Shown in pieces: positions 9,030-18,333 of a stretch of DNA of 40,309 nucleotides. The notes beneath the pieces were generated by a model. It did no database searches. It saw nothing but the letters and a program-made list of their open reading frames with translations, and was not told where the DNA came from. Both the position numbers and the translations under genes were made by a program. Every line of letters starts with the position of its first letter. The first letter of the stretch is position 1. This DNA comes from a virus. Location of the stretch: positions 1 to 40,309 of the IMG/VR virus record IMGVR_UViG_3300046167_000346; one strand, 5' to 3'.

Positions 9030-9538
9030 AAGAGAACTTCGATAAGTGTCTAGCGATGCTTCTGGAACATGAGGGCGGCTATGTAAATGACCCTATGGAT
9101 AATGGGGGCATGACAAACCTTGGTGTAACTAGACGTGTCTATGAGGACTGGATGGATCGCCCAGTTACTGAACAAGAGATGCGTGACCTTACGCCTGATG
9201 ATGTAGCTCCAATCTACCGCAAGAACTACGCCGATCCTATTCGCTTCGATTCACTTCCATCGGGCTTAGATTGGGCGGTTCTGGACTGGTGTGTAAATTC
9301 GGGAAAAAGTAGACCATCTAAAGCAGTACAACGTGCAGTAGGTGCTACTCAAGATGGAGCTATAGGTAATCAGACGCTTGGCTTAATCGCTGAGAAAGAC
9401 CCTAAGTTTATCATCGACTACGTCTACACAGTCAGGCAGGCATTCTATGAGAGCCTAGACGACTACAAGCACTTCGGTAGAGGCTGGAGCAGAAGAAACA
9501 CTGAGACACTTCATCAGGCTATGGAGATGGTTGAGTAA
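9026..9538 (+). CDS. endolysin, GH108 lysozyme
   Basis: 170 aa. The N-terminal glycosyl hydrolase family 108 signature is plain: LEHEGGYVNDPMDNGGMTNLGVT contains the catalytic Glu in EGGY and the DxGGxTxxGVT block. YRKNYADPIRFDSLPSGLDWAVLD continues the fold, and the C-terminal half resembles the associated peptidoglycan-binding domain (AVQRAVGATQDGAIGNQTL). It would cut the glycan strands of host peptidoglycan after the holin opens the membrane. The ATG at 9026 overlaps the holin stop. No signal peptide is visible, so it depends on the holin. Confidence 0.88.
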   Translation: MKENFDKCLAMLLEHEGGYVNDPMDNGGMTNLGVTRRVYEDWMDRPVTEQEMRDLTPDDVAPIYRKNYADPIRFDSLPSGLDWAVLDWCVNSGKSRPSKAVQRAVGATQDGAIGNQTLGLIAEKDPKFIIDYVYTVRQAFYESLDDYKHFGRGWSRRNTETLHQAMEMVE

Positions 9539-9813
9539 TGGTAGAATATCGAGGAGAGAAGTTCTCTGGATACAACAAACCCAAACGTACACCCAGCCAC
9601 CCTACAAAGTCCCATGTCGTCCTAGCTAAAGAAGGCAGTACGATAAAGATGATACGCTTTGGACAACAGGGAGCCAAGACAGCTGGTAAACCTAAAGCTG
9701 GTGAGTCCTCTAAGATGAAAAAGAAACGTGCAAGTTTTAAAGCAAGGCATGGAAAGAACATCAAAAGAGGCAAAATGTCAGCGGCTTATTGGGCTAATCG
9801 TACTAAATGGTAG
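9538..9813 (+). CDS. conserved basic phage protein (91 aa)
   Basis: 91 aa, strongly basic, containing FSGYNKPKRTPSHPTKSHVV and RFGQQGAKTAGKPKAGESS, ending GKMSAAYWANRTKW. This text is widespread in marine phage and prophage genomes, but I know no assigned function. It shares its first base with the endolysin stop and is the last gene before the bidirectional terminator at 9824-9868. It might bind nucleic acid; that is inference from charge. Confidence 0.7.
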   Translation: MVEYRGEKFSGYNKPKRTPSHPTKSHVVLAKEGSTIKMIRFGQQGAKTAGKPKAGESSKMKKKRASFKARHGKNIKRGKMSAAYWANRTKW

Positions 9814-9823
9814 CTATAATGAC

Positions 9824-9868
9824 AAAAAACACAGATCGTCCGACATAAGACAGCGATCTGTGTTTTTT
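9824..9868. terminator. bidirectional rho-independent terminator
   Basis: A perfect 15-bp inverted repeat (AAAAAACACAGATCG at 9824-9838 with its complement at 9854-9868) has an A-run on one side and a T-run on the other, so it can stop transcripts from both directions. It lies between the end of the rightward tail/lysis block and the end of the leftward early block. Confidence 0.9.
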
Positions 9869-9893
9869 GGTGGATATTGTAGTAATTTTAGTA

Positions 9894-9899
9894 TATAAT
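9894..9899 (+). promoter_or_regulatory. -10 box before structured element
   Basis: A perfect TATAAT lies in an A/T-rich stretch 24 bases after the terminator. No convincing -35 is present at normal spacing. A transcript would begin near 9906, exactly where the small hairpin of the following element begins. Confidence 0.4.
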
Positions 9900-9905
9900 A
9901 CCATA

Positions 9906-9967
9906 GTTACTGAGGTAACAACGGAGAGCAGTAGCTAGACATCCTTGAGATGACTTCCCTGCTCTCC
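9906..9967 (+). ncRNA. candidate structured small RNA (element A)
   Basis: A 5-bp hairpin with a UGAG tetraloop (9906-9919) is followed by a larger structure closed by a perfect 9-bp stem (GGAGAGCAG 9923-9931 with 9959-9967). Inside is a CATC/GATG hairpin. No ORF crosses it. A related element occurs at 24763-24845, sharing CATCCTT, ACTTCCCT and TGCTC blocks in the same order. Whether it is transcribed is not known from sequence; it could also be a DNA site. Confidence 0.4.
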
Positions 9968-9975
9968 ACCCACCT

Positions 9976-10206
9976 TCACTTTACTTGAGTTATATAAACG
10001 CCATCATGGGCATCTAATGATGCCATTAGGTCTAATACTTGTTTGTAGTTGATGGCAATTAGTTGGAACTCGTTAAGTTCATCAGAGAACTGTCTAATGA
10101 AACATGTGCCATCATCTTCAAGATACATTTCTACATCTTCAAATTTACCATCGGCATCTATAGATACAACCTTAACATAGTCTGACTCTATTTCGACTGT
10201 GAACAT
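9976..10206 (-). CDS. small hypothetical protein (76 aa)
   Basis: 76 aa, acidic, beta-rich (MFTVEIESDYVKVVSIDADG, then DDGTCFIRQFSDELNEFQL). It is the last gene of the leftward block; its start overlaps the end of the zinc-ribbon gene. The family is not recognised. Confidence 0.5.
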   Translation of the reverse strand: MFTVEIESDYVKVVSIDADGKFEDVEMYLEDDGTCFIRQFSDELNEFQLIAINYKQVLDLMASLDAHDGVYITQVK

Positions 10207-10382
10207 GAGAAATACTTATCCCCCTGCTCAATTGGTATTTCTACTGTCATCCTTCGCATCCCACACTGAGGGCATTGTCGTTGCCTTCTTTTACTTGGGT
10301 AGCCGTATTTGAAGTGGGGGATGGTCTCGATTACTTTAGTCTTCACCATGCACTTTGGACAATGGGTTACACTATCTTTCAT
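10188..10382 (-). CDS. zinc-ribbon protein (64 aa)
   Basis: 64 aa, starting MKDSVTHCPKC. Two CxxC pairs (CPKC and CPQC) separated by about 28 residues make a zinc ribbon, with many Lys/Arg between. Such small phage zinc ribbons often bind nucleic acid or RNA polymerase. The ATG at 10382 is preferred over an upstream in-frame ATG at 10529, because the longer version would overlap most of the neighbouring gene in another frame. Confidence 0.55.
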   Translation of the reverse strand: MKDSVTHCPKCMVKTKVIETIPHFKYGYPSKRRQRQCPQCGMRRMTVEIPIEQGDKYFSCSQSK

Positions 10383-10578
10383 CACTGCTCTCTTTCCTTG
10401 CCCAAGGTCTCTGGGCTTTCTGTCTGCCACCATTGGAACCACTAACCTGACGTGCTCTATGCCAGTCCCAGTTGTCTCCAAATGCGTAGCTGTTGATTCT
10501 GAATGTCTCACGCATCCTTTTGTTTTCAATATCTGCCACAGACTTGTGCTGTAGCAACAACAGTTCTTCTCTGTTCAT
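10372..10578 (-). CDS. small hypothetical basic protein (68 aa)
   Basis: 68 aa, beginning MNREELLLLQHKSVADIENK, with a basic C-terminus rich in Arg, Gln and Trp (NWDWHRARQVSGSNGGRQK). A Shine-Dalgarno-like AAGGAG precedes the ATG. Its end overlaps the start of the zinc-ribbon gene, suggesting coupled translation. Function unknown. Confidence 0.5.
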   Translation of the reverse strand: MNREELLLLQHKSVADIENKRMRETFRINSYAFGDNWDWHRARQVSGSNGGRQKAQRPWARKESSDER

Positions 10579-10598
10579 GTGCCTCTCCTTAGTTATTT

Positions 10599-12570
10599 TT
10601 AGATGTCTACAAGTTCACAAGTTCCGCCAGTGCAAGCTAATGTCTGTGAGCCTTTAGTTGTGTCTTCAGACTCGTAGTCTGACAGCCTAGACCAGTCGAT
10701 TGCATCAGGCATGGCAAACAGTGCGACTTCATACTGTTCTTCGATTGATGTCTTGATAAGGTGCTTGAGCATACGTGTGATCAAACCTTGGTAGAAAGCT
10801 GACACCAGACATCTCATCGAAGTGCTTGTAGACAAACGCACCTACTTCTGCCCATTCGTCATCTCCAACCGATACAGTCACTGATGGCTTATGGTCTGTG
10901 TAGTGTCTTTGGTACATTAGCCACATCTCCAGCTGTTCAATCGCTGTCATGTCGTGACGTGTGACTGAGCCTTCTGGTGACTTCATAGGAAAGCTAAAGA
11001 CAGTCGTAGTAGCTGGCTTCATGACACAAGGTTCTGATGGTATTCCTTGGTCTGCTAGGAAGTGTGTCAGTGGGTCTTTGTTGTCGCCACGGACTGTTCT
11101 GATGTAGTAGTCAGAGTGTCTCGCATGTATTCCCAGAACTTGATGATGTCAGCTGTGATACAGTGCCACTTGGTTTGACCGCAGTAATAGAAGCTGACCT
11201 GTTGATACCTAATTCATCTGCAAAGTAGTTGTTAGTTTCTCTAGCAACCCTACGCCATGTATCTAGCCTGTCCTCAAGTCCCTTCTTCTCTACCATTAGT
11301 CAGCGTACAGTCCATGATGCCTGTCATAGATACACCTAAGAGTGCCTCACGTTCTGTATTGTTTGTCCAACAGTCACGTAAGTACGGAAAGTGAGTTAAG
11401 GTTGCTTGGATTGTACCTAAGATAGTCGCAAGTCGTATCTTGTTCGAGATGTCAGCTTCAGTATCTGTAGCCCTAATGATAGCTTCTGTAAGATTGCAGA
11501 ACTGACCACCAGTGCCTACGATGCCTCTTGTCTTTGTTTCACCAGTCTCAGGGTCAGTATATTCCTCAAGCTGTTGTCCAAGTAACACTATCTCACTGCA
11601 AGGATTCGTGCCGAATTCCCACATGTGATCTCTAGTCCCATCGCGTTTAGCTTTGTCTCTAGCCGCCTGTCTATTGAAGATACCACGTTCACCAGAACCA
11701 GAGGCCGCTAATGACGCCCATTCGTTCATGAAGTCTACACCGCTGGGCTTGCTTTCGAAGGCCACAGAGTTATTAGCGAGTGCGTGGTGTGGGTTGTCGA
11801 TGTACCACTCGCCTGACTTAGCTGTTCTCATCTCGTCATCCGATAGATCACTTAGGCTGATCATCGCTGAACGTCTTACGCCACCTACCACAACAATCGA
11901 TCCGATCATACACATGATGCTGTGGACATCTAAAGAAGACAGTTTGCTACCCTGCTTTTTCTTGAAGGTGTCTATGGTGTGTTCAAACAGTTCTACCAAT
12001 GGTTCAGCACCAGATGCCCTGCCACCAAATGTCTCTAAACGTGCACCAGCTGGTCTAACATTAGATACATCCCATGTCGGTATGTTGCCGTGGTTGTATA
12101 GTTCTTCAATGAGTTCTCTATATGCCTTCGCCCAGCCTTCTTTACTGTCTTCTACAGTAATCCTGTAGTCACCAGCTGTTAGCGTAGGTACGTCTGGTAG
12201 GCTATCGACATACTTCTTTTCGACAGAGAAGCCGACACCTGTTCCACACAGTAGGATAAACAGGACTTCATCGAAGCATCTCATGTGATCTATAGGTGTA
12301 TAGGAGCAGTTGTATCCAGCTGTATTGTCTCTCGATAATGCCTTACCAGCTGTCATGAGTGCTCTCATAGATGGCATTACTTCTAGGTTTAATATTGCTT
12401 GCTCAATCTCATTAGCAATCTCACGGCTCACACGTGACTTCACCACGTTGTCCATGTATCGGCTGACAGTCTCAGTCCAGCTCTCTCGTCTTCCCTTCAT
12501 CTTCTATCCATCTGGCATAGCGGCTGGTGTGGATGAAGGCTTGGTAGTCAGTAGGCAGTAGGTTGTTCAT
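10599..12570 (-). CDS. nrdJ: class II (B12-dependent) ribonucleotide reductase, 4 frameshifts
   Basis: The product would be 655 aa and reduce ribonucleotides to deoxyribonucleotides for phage DNA synthesis using adenosylcobalamin. Visible motifs: CSYTPIDHMRCFDEVLFILL and CGTGVGFSVE, NPCSEIVL with FCNLTE (active-site Cys and Glu), AVKPSGTVSQL, the SGIHARHS block restored after correction, and the C-terminal CTGGTC pair. No class I radical partner gene is present. Four single-base insertions (near 12494, 11281, 11130, 10733) break the frame. Removing them gives 1968 bases, a multiple of three, and restores WIEDEGRRESW, TNGREEGLEDRL and SGIHARHSDYYIRTVR. The start overlaps the stop of the DUF3310 gene. 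Confidence 0.88.
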
Positions 12571-12803
12571 AGTGTTTCTTCTTTTTCTTCAATGAGTGAA
12601 ATGAGTCGATCCAAGTACCAGCGGCACTTCTTTAGGTCTTCGACGGGTTTTTTCTTGTAAGGCCATCGCCACAGGTACTTGAAAGCATTCTGCCAGAGGT
12701 ACGCATTGTGACCCCAGACCATTGCTCCATCAGACATCGCTTGCATTGCATCGATGCACTCGATTGAACCTGAGTTGTAATGAGGTGGCTTTGTTGACGA
12801 CAT
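12567..12803 (-). CDS. DUF3310 protein
   Basis: 78 aa. KPPHYNSGSIECIDAMQAM near the N-terminus and YLWRWPYKKKPVEDLKKCRW near the middle are the signature of the DUF3310 (SaV-like) family of phage proteins, often listed with nucleotide metabolism genes without proven activity. It lies directly between exonuclease and RNR, consistent with a role near DNA precursor supply. The stop overlaps the RNR start. Confidence 0.8.
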   Translation of the reverse strand: MSSTKPPHYNSGSIECIDAMQAMSDGAMVWGHNAYLWQNAFKYLWRWPYKKKPVEDLKKCRWYLDRLISLIEEKEETL

Positions 12804-13571
12804 CTATCTTAATGGTTTCCATAGTATGACCTCACCTTTCTCGTTGTCCCAATCCGTACAGCGCAGAATCCTAGCCATACGTGCTTGTGTCAGCGCATAG
12901 TCCGCTGATAGTTTTTCTTTTTGATATTGTTTGACGACAGCATCCCAAGTCGGATGGTTTCCGAGTATCTTCTCAGCTGTCTTAACGCCCACTTTTGGAC
13001 ATCCACCATAGCCATCGGTCATGTCACCCATGAGGGCTTGGATGAGGAAGTTCCTGTTGGCTTCCATGTCACTAATGACCAGCCGTTCATTGTCGTTTGG
13101 TCTGTATAGACGACATGGGATAGTCTTCATGTCCTTGTCATCAGACACAATGATTGCTTCGGTGTTTGGTAGAGAAGCCATGATGCCCATGACATCATCG
13201 GCCTCTAAGCAGTCCACCATGATGCTATCGTATTCTTCCATAGCCCACTCAACTAGGGCTTTGTATCCTACAGGCTTACGGAGTTTCTTACGTCCACCTT
13301 TGTAGGTCTCTAGTATGTCTTTACGGAAGTTCTTTTGACCAGAGATTGTGACTATCACATCTTCTACAACCAGTTCTTTCTTGAACTCATCGATCATAGA
13401 CGTGAATAGTTTCTTTGCCGCTTTAAGGTCAGTGGCAAGCGACCATACATCATCACCCCAGTCTATCTCATGTTCAACAGCAATAGCCGCCCTAAAGAGA
13501 TAGAGGTCGCCGTCAATGAGTAACGTGGGGGTGGTAAATGACTTCTTTAAGAGTTCTTGTGATTTCTGCAT
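12804..13571 (-). CDS. 5'-3' exonuclease, T7 gp6-like
   Basis: 255 aa. The N-terminus TLLIDGDLYLFRAA carries the first metal-binding Asp. VDCLEADDVMGIMA and IIVSDDKDMKTIP are the acidic clusters of the FEN/5'-exonuclease fold, and GCPKVGVKTAEKIL is the helix-hairpin-helix DNA-binding motif. In T7-like phages this enzyme degrades host DNA and removes primers. It is intact. It lies downstream of DNA polymerase with a 59-base overlap with the 13513-13890 gene. Confidence 0.9.
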   Translation of the reverse strand: MQKSQELLKKSFTTPTLLIDGDLYLFRAAIAVEHEIDWGDDVWSLATDLKAAKKLFTSMIDEFKKELVVEDVIVTISGQKNFRKDILETYKGGRKKLRKPVGYKALVEWAMEEYDSIMVDCLEADDVMGIMASLPNTEAIIVSDDKDMKTIPCRLYRPNDNERLVISDMEANRNFLIQALMGDMTDGYGGCPKVGVKTAEKILGNHPTWDAVVKQYQKEKLSADYALTQARMARILRCTDWDNEKGEVILWKPLR

Positions 13572-13890
13572 GTATATCCTGTCCGTCAGGGGTCACGTAC
13601 CAACGATTACCCCAGCTATCTTCATCTATTTGGTTAGTTATGAAGCCCTCACTTGCACCTATGGCAACGTGAAGTGCTCCTACTCTTGCGAAGTCTGATT
13701 TGACTGTGAATGGCTTACGCCACGCCCGATCAACGACTATGAAAAGAAGCAATAAGTTCTCTAAGTAATCGTTCTTCTCAGTGAGTGTCAGCCCAAGTTC
13801 TTCCCACGGAATATTCTGCTTCAGTGGCAATGTTAAGTCCGAGAGCAACGCCAGCTTCTTGTGCCATTGCTCCAGCGATATTTCCGACAT
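13513..13890 (-). CDS. conserved hypothetical protein (125 aa)
   Basis: 125 aa if translated from the only ATG, at 13890, which overlaps the polymerase end by 113 bases. The well-formed part starts near EKNDYLENLLLLFIVVDRAW and continues to GASEGFITNQIDEDSWGNRW; it may begin at a non-ATG codon near the polymerase stop (13778). ASEGFITNQ with GNRWYVTPDG looks like a small phage domain found between polymerase and exonuclease in T7-like marine phages. Function unknown. Confidence 0.55.
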   Translation of the reverse strand: MSEISLEQWHKKLALLSDLTLPLKQNIPWEELGLTLTEKNDYLENLLLLFIVVDRAWRKPFTVKSDFARVGALHVAIGASEGFITNQIDEDSWGNRWYVTPDGQDIHAEITRTLKEVIYHPHVTH

Positions 13891-15553
13891 CTTCGGCTAT
13901 CTCCTTTGTCTTACAGGCAACTTGGATTTCATCATGAATCCAGCCCATGATGTACGCATCGTCGCCATACTTTTCTTTGATTGTGTCGTAGGTCATCATG
14001 ACCCACTGTTTTGCTACGATTGCCCCAGCTGACTGTAGTAGCTGTGAGAGGCATCGGTGCTCCGACCTGACCCTTAGTTTGCGCCCATCGAGTGCCTTGA
14101 TGTGACCTCTCTTAGCCGCTGTCTTTAGGTTTCTCTTTAAGGTAGCAAACGCTGGTACGTTGTGGTCAAAGTTGTCTTTTAGCTTCTTACCTAACTTTGC
14201 ACCGCCGCCAGCTATTGATCCAATAAGCCTATCACCACCGCCGTAAAGCGTACTATAGAGCCAGCGTTTCGATAAATCTCTCGTAGCAAGACCTGTAGCT
14301 TTTTGGTTGTAGCTGTGGATGTCACCATCTACGACTATACTTGCATACTCACCTTCATCATAAGGATATAAGTATGAAGCCATGAGGCGTATTTCGATTC
14401 CCGAAAGATCAGAGCCGCATATGACCCATCCCTCTGGTGCTGTGAACAACTCACGACACTCTTTGCCATAAGGCGAGCCAGCACTAGGTACTTGCTGTAG
14501 ATTTGGGGATGTCGCTGTTGCTCGGCTTGAAACACAGTTGTTGCTATTCAGCCTGTGTCTCAGTTTACCATCAGGACTGACCTTCTTGAGCCATGCCCCA
14601 GCACCTTCAGCCAACATGCCAATCCTCTTCTGTATTAAGAAGAACTCAGCAAGCCTCTTAGCCTCTGGATACGGAAGACTAGCCAAGATGGTTTCGTCAA
14701 TCTTAGCTTGACCATTAGGAGTAAACTCTTTTGGCTTCCACTTGTACTTGTCCACAAGACACTTCTGAATGTGCACCCTCGACGCTGGGTTAAAGTAGAT
14801 TGTCTTTGATTTGACAAACAGTTCACCTTTGACATACCCACGAGTCCTTATTGTTGACTTTAGGATAGAAGTCTTCAGTAACTTCCCAAGGTGGAAACAG
14901 TTCCTTTAAGTCTTCCTCGATGACATGGCGTTTCTGTGCAAGTTCAGCATAGAGTTCACCAGCTTTCTTCTCATCAAATGTCCAGCCGTTACTACCGATC
15001 TCACGGCAGATAGATGCCATACGATGCTCAAGGTCGATAGACTTCTGAGTAGGCTCAGTCTTCATCAACTTCTTGTATAAGCGTGTCAGTCACCTTGAGT
15101 ATCTTGGACACAGTATGACATCATCGTTTCACTGTAGGCTTCCCACCCACCATCGTAGTCATCCTTGAAGTCACCAAGGCGAAGACCCCAAGCCTTTAGG
15201 CTGTGGCTTCCCCAGAGTTTCTTTGGAAACTTAGCGACACTGAAGTTGCGTTCAGCATCCTCATTGAAGAGGTCTCCATGTATAAGGCGAGAGAGAACTA
15301 AAGTGTCAGTTACCTTGGCCTTAGTTGTCCACTCTGGATATACAATCTGTATCGCTGGGATGTCGTAGTCGATAATGTTGTGACCTATGATCTCATCAGC
15401 ATTTGCTAGTAGCTCAAGTGCGTCCTTCGATCTGGTCTGGGTTAAACTTACGGACTTCGCCAGTGTCCACCTCACGGCAGACAATGCACCAGATAGTGTG
15501 GATGGTATCTAAGAGGCCGTTGCTCTCTAAGTCCCACAAATCCACCGACTCAT
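13778..15553 (-). CDS. DNA polymerase, T7-like family A, 5 indels
   Basis: A family A polymerase of about 590 aa with a 3'-5' proofreading domain. Exonuclease motifs: WDLESNGLLDT, ADEIIGHNIIDYDIP, SYCVQDTQ. Polymerase motifs: SRATATSPNLQQVPS, CGSDLSGIEIRLMASYL (motif A), the O-helix region RDLSKRWLYSTLYGGG, and WIHDEIQVAC (motif C). The end GRTWADTH is like T7 polymerase. Insertions near 15424, 15093, 15075 and 14846 and one missing base near 15535 break the frame; correcting all leaves a multiple of three. The ATG at 15553 overlaps the MazG stop as ATGA. A GTG at about 15543 in the polymerase frame is an alternative start that avoids the first indel. Confidence 0.88.
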
Positions 15554-15912
15554 CGCTTGTCACCAGAACCCTTCAAGACACCACGCTTCTGTCGTGACTG
15601 TAGCTTCTCATTGTTAATTTCGGCGACCTCATTTAAGGCTATACCGAGGTCTTTTGAGAGTGCCGCAATATACCAGAGTACATCTCCTAGCTCATCTGCA
15701 ATCTCTGCTCTCTTCTGCGCTGGGATTGTATTTAGACCATCAAAAGTTACATCGTGATCTCTAATGAGTTTCTTAATCTTACCAAGGACTTCACCAGCCT
15801 CGTTAGCTAGACCTAATGCTGGGTAGATGACCTTCCATTTGTAAATCATGGTTTTAGCCGCATCTGCTTGATATTGGTTCATTGTGTATTCATGTGTGCC
15901 TGTAGTTTTCAT
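15550..15912 (-). CDS. mazG: MazG-like nucleotide pyrophosphohydrolase
   Basis: 120 aa. The metal-binding pattern of the MazG fold is visible: GLANEAGEVLGKIKK in helix one and AEIADELGDVLWYIAAL in helix two (EE..E and E..D type). Phage MazG proteins hydrolyse NTPs or alarmones such as ppGpp and are common in marine phages, possibly prolonging host metabolism. The start at 15912 overlaps the stop of the winged-helix gene; upstream in-frame codons fall inside that gene. Confidence 0.85.
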   Translation of the reverse strand: MKTTGTHEYTMNQYQADAAKTMIYKWKVIYPALGLANEAGEVLGKIKKLIRDHDVTFDGLNTIPAQKRAEIADELGDVLWYIAALSKDLGIALNEVAEINNEKLQSRQKRGVLKGSGDKR

Positions 15913-16202
15913 CTGAATAGCTCCCCTTGTGCATTGAGTTGTCTTGTTGCTTTGAAGATTTGCTGATTGCGTCCATACGGACTTTTGCGCTTCCCTATGA
16001 CTGTGATCAGCCCAGCGTCTTTCAGCCATTTAAAGTGGTTGGTGATTGAGCCATACGGCATGTGCTTGAGTGCCAGCTGTACCTGTGCACTGATGCAACC
16101 TTTGTCGCCAGCGGCTTGAATGACATCAAAGACCATCCTTGTGTTCTTTGTTAAATCTGTGTTTGCATACGCCTCGCGAGACGTGCTCGATAAACCACGC
16201 AT
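15909..16202 (-). CDS. winged-helix DNA-binding protein
   Basis: 97 aa. NTRMVFDVIQAAGDKGCISA followed by MPYGSITNHFKWLKDAGLI reads as helix-turn-helix plus wing, as in small winged-helix regulators. It is the only obvious regulator-like protein in the early block and could be a transcription switch, perhaps linked to lysogeny control given the integrase, but no direct evidence supports that. The stop overlaps the MazG start. Confidence 0.6.
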   Translation of the reverse strand: MRGLSSTSREAYANTDLTKNTRMVFDVIQAAGDKGCISAQVQLALKHMPYGSITNHFKWLKDAGLITVIGKRKSPYGRNQQIFKATRQLNAQGELFR

Positions 16203-16245
16203 ACGTGTTCCTTTGCTTTACTAATGTTTTATGTTGGGGGAGTTT

Positions 16246-17834
16246 TTAGAAACCGAAGTTACTGTCAGTGGCAGTAAGTCTGCCAGTGTCGCGGTTGTAC
16301 TGAAGTTCATCCGCTTGGCCTACAAATCCTGTATGCCTATTCTTGAGTACGACAAGTTCTCGCTTGCCTGATGTTGGGTCTTCGCTGTCCACATTCATAG
16401 CAATACAAGCAGTCGCCAGCTGTGCTAGACTGTGGCTTCCTCTCAGCTGTGACAGCTGTGCTCTATCGCCGCCTTCGTGACCCCTTTCGGAGTTTGGTCT
16501 CTTCAAGTGTGACACAAGGATTAACGCTAAGTCCAACTCAGTACATAGGACTGTCAGAGTGTGCATGATGTGATCTATTAGAACTCTCTCGTTGTCACTT
16601 GCACCAGCATATGAGCTAACAAGAATACTAATGTGATCTAAGAAGACGACATCACACCCAAGCCATGTTTCATGTACCTTATACGATTACAAATGGTGTC
16701 TATGTCAAATGACCCAAAGTGATCAAAGAGGTAGATTTGACCATGAGACAGTAAGTCGTCAAAGCCTGTCTTTATCTCCTCTGGTGTAGCCGCATCCTCG
16801 TCAATCACAATGTTTCTATTGATGTGGAGACCTACGAGACCTTGGGCTGTACGCTTAGTGCTTTCTTCTAGCATCAACATGCCAACCCGTGTTCCTGTCA
16901 TGTGTAAGTTGTAAGCAATCTCACGGATTAATGTAGACTTACCTGTGCCACTTCCAGCCACTATAGTCACAATTCCCTGACGTATACCTTTGAGCATGTT
17001 GTTTACCCTTGGGTATGGGTACTTCATTGGGCTCTCAGCGTCTGGAGTTGCTACAGTCTCTCTCATGTCAGACATCTGGACTATGCCATCAGGTCTATAG
17101 TCAGCCGCCTGATGTATAGCATTAATGATTGCTCCAGCCTCACCTTTTACAAGACACTCATTAGCATCCTTGTGTGGCAAGACAGCAATCTTAACTTTGC
17201 CTATGGGCAAGACTTCAGCACACTCAATGGCGGCCTTACGTCCAGCTTCATCCTGATCAAACATTAAGACTATCTCTTTAAAGTTGTTGAGGTAATCTAT
17301 GTTCTCCAACAGGTTCTTCTTAGCCCCAGCACTGCCGTTTCTAACAGGACACAGTAGCAAACCTATGCTGTTGTATCTGTGACACGCTCATGCAATCTAT
17401 TCGCCTTCTGTAATCACCAGCTTCTTACCAGCCGACCAAAGGTGCATACCAAAGAGACCAGTGATCTTCCCAAGTGTAGGAAACTGCTTGTCTCTGGTGC
17501 GTATCTTCTGACCTGTAGTCTTACCTTTAGCATCCTTATAGTTAGCCACCTGTATCGGCTCGCCTTTGCTGTCTTTAGTCACAAAGTAACCAAACTTACG
17601 ACACGTCTGCTCAGTCAACTTGCGTGACCTAAGTTCCATGTAGTCGCCTGATAGTAGTCTACTGTCTGTCTTGGTTGGCGTTGCGCTGGGCGTGTACTGT
17701 CCGTCAGCTGGGGTGTGCTTCAAACAGCTGAAGCAAAACATATGCCCATCGCTGTAGAGGCTGTTGGCATCTGATGACCCACAGGCATCACATGGTTCGT
17801 GAGACACAAAAGTGCTCTCTTCTTGTTCATTCAT
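16246..17834 (-). CDS. primase-helicase, T7 gp4-like, 3 indels
   Basis: About 529 aa after correction. Zinc-binding domain: CDACGSSDANSLY then CFSCLKHTP. TOPRIM primase core: VITEGEIDC (restored) and VLMFDQDEAGRKAA. Helicase: Walker A GSGTGKSTLIREIAY, Walker B VVFLDHIS (restored) and SHLKRP. It unwinds DNA and makes primers at the fork. One missing base near 17400, one extra near 17343 and one missing near 16656 break the frame; net correction gives 1590 bases. The C-terminus ends in FGF, which could contact the polymerase as T7 gp4's tail does. Confidence 0.88.
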
Positions 17835-17852
17835 TTGTTACTTCCCTATAAT

Positions 17853-17880
17853 AAAAAAGGGCGATCCTAAGACCGCCCTT
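17853..17880 (-). terminator. rho-independent terminator
   Basis: On the minus strand AAGGGCG (17880-17874) pairs with CGCCCTT (17863-17857), then a T-run follows. It separates endonuclease I (ends 17890) from the helicase start (17834) and may adjust transcript levels between the two parts of the block. Confidence 0.8.
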
Positions 17881-17889
17881 GTGCTCTCT

Positions 17890-18333
17890 TTATTTGGCTT
17901 GTTTCATGCCTAGATGGCATTCCTCAATCCACTCATCTGGTATTCGCTTGTGTGCCCATGCGAACCCATTCTTGATGCAAAAGTCAGCATATGAAGTCTT
18001 AGACCCCTTATACAATTTCGCATTTGCATTCTGAAATAAGAAACGTAGATCAAGGTCTGGTAGTTGCTTCTTGATCAACACATGTTTCTGTCGATCAGCA
18101 GTCACCCAGCGTCCTTTGGTTTCTAAGAACCATACACCACCAGCCTTCGGGAGAATGAAGTCTGGAGTGTACTTGGCAGTCCGCGCTGGGATGAGGTAAG
18201 ACAGCCTCTCAGTTTCGTAGGTAAACGGAATACCTAGTCTCCTAAGTTCTTCTGCTACCCCAACCTCAAGACCTGACCTATAGCCTTCCTTGATACCTCT
18301 GTATCTATGGTTAGAAGTCAAAGTTATCTGCAT
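17890..18333 (-). CDS. endonuclease I (Holliday junction resolvase), T7 gp3-like
   Basis: 147 aa from the ATG at 18333; an in-frame ATG at 18357 would add eight residues overlapping SSB. The PD-(D/E)xK core is clear: GYRSGLEVGVAEEL (Glu), YTPDFILP (Asp) and WFLETKGRW (ExK). T7 endonuclease I is a dimer that resolves branched DNA and helps degrade host DNA; the length is close to the 149 aa of the T7 protein. I favour 18333 because an AGGG lies just upstream. Confidence 0.88.
   Translation of the reverse strand: MQITLTSNHRYRGIKEGYRSGLEVGVAEELRRLGIPFTYETERLSYLIPARTAKYTPDFILPKAGGVWFLETKGRWVTADRQKHVLIKKQLPDLDLRFLFQNANAKLYKGSKTSYADFCIKNGFAWAHKRIPDEWIEECHLGMKQAK

Noticed and set aside
11653-12168. 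171-aa open frame on the plus strand
   Set aside because: It is antisense to the well-conserved RNR and has no ribosome site.
10599-12570. Programmed +1 frameshifting in RNR
   Set aside because: Shifting at the stop codons would give SGNTCETL in place of the conserved SGIHARHS; only removing a base at the indel site restores the family sequence, and four such events in one gene are implausible.
15086-15553. Introns within DNA polymerase to explain the broken frame
   Set aside because: Neighbouring fragments are contiguous with one base too many or too few; there is no inserted segment and no group I core.
16202-16245. Separate gene between helicase and winged-helix gene
   Set aside because: Only 43 bases with no start and no structure of note.
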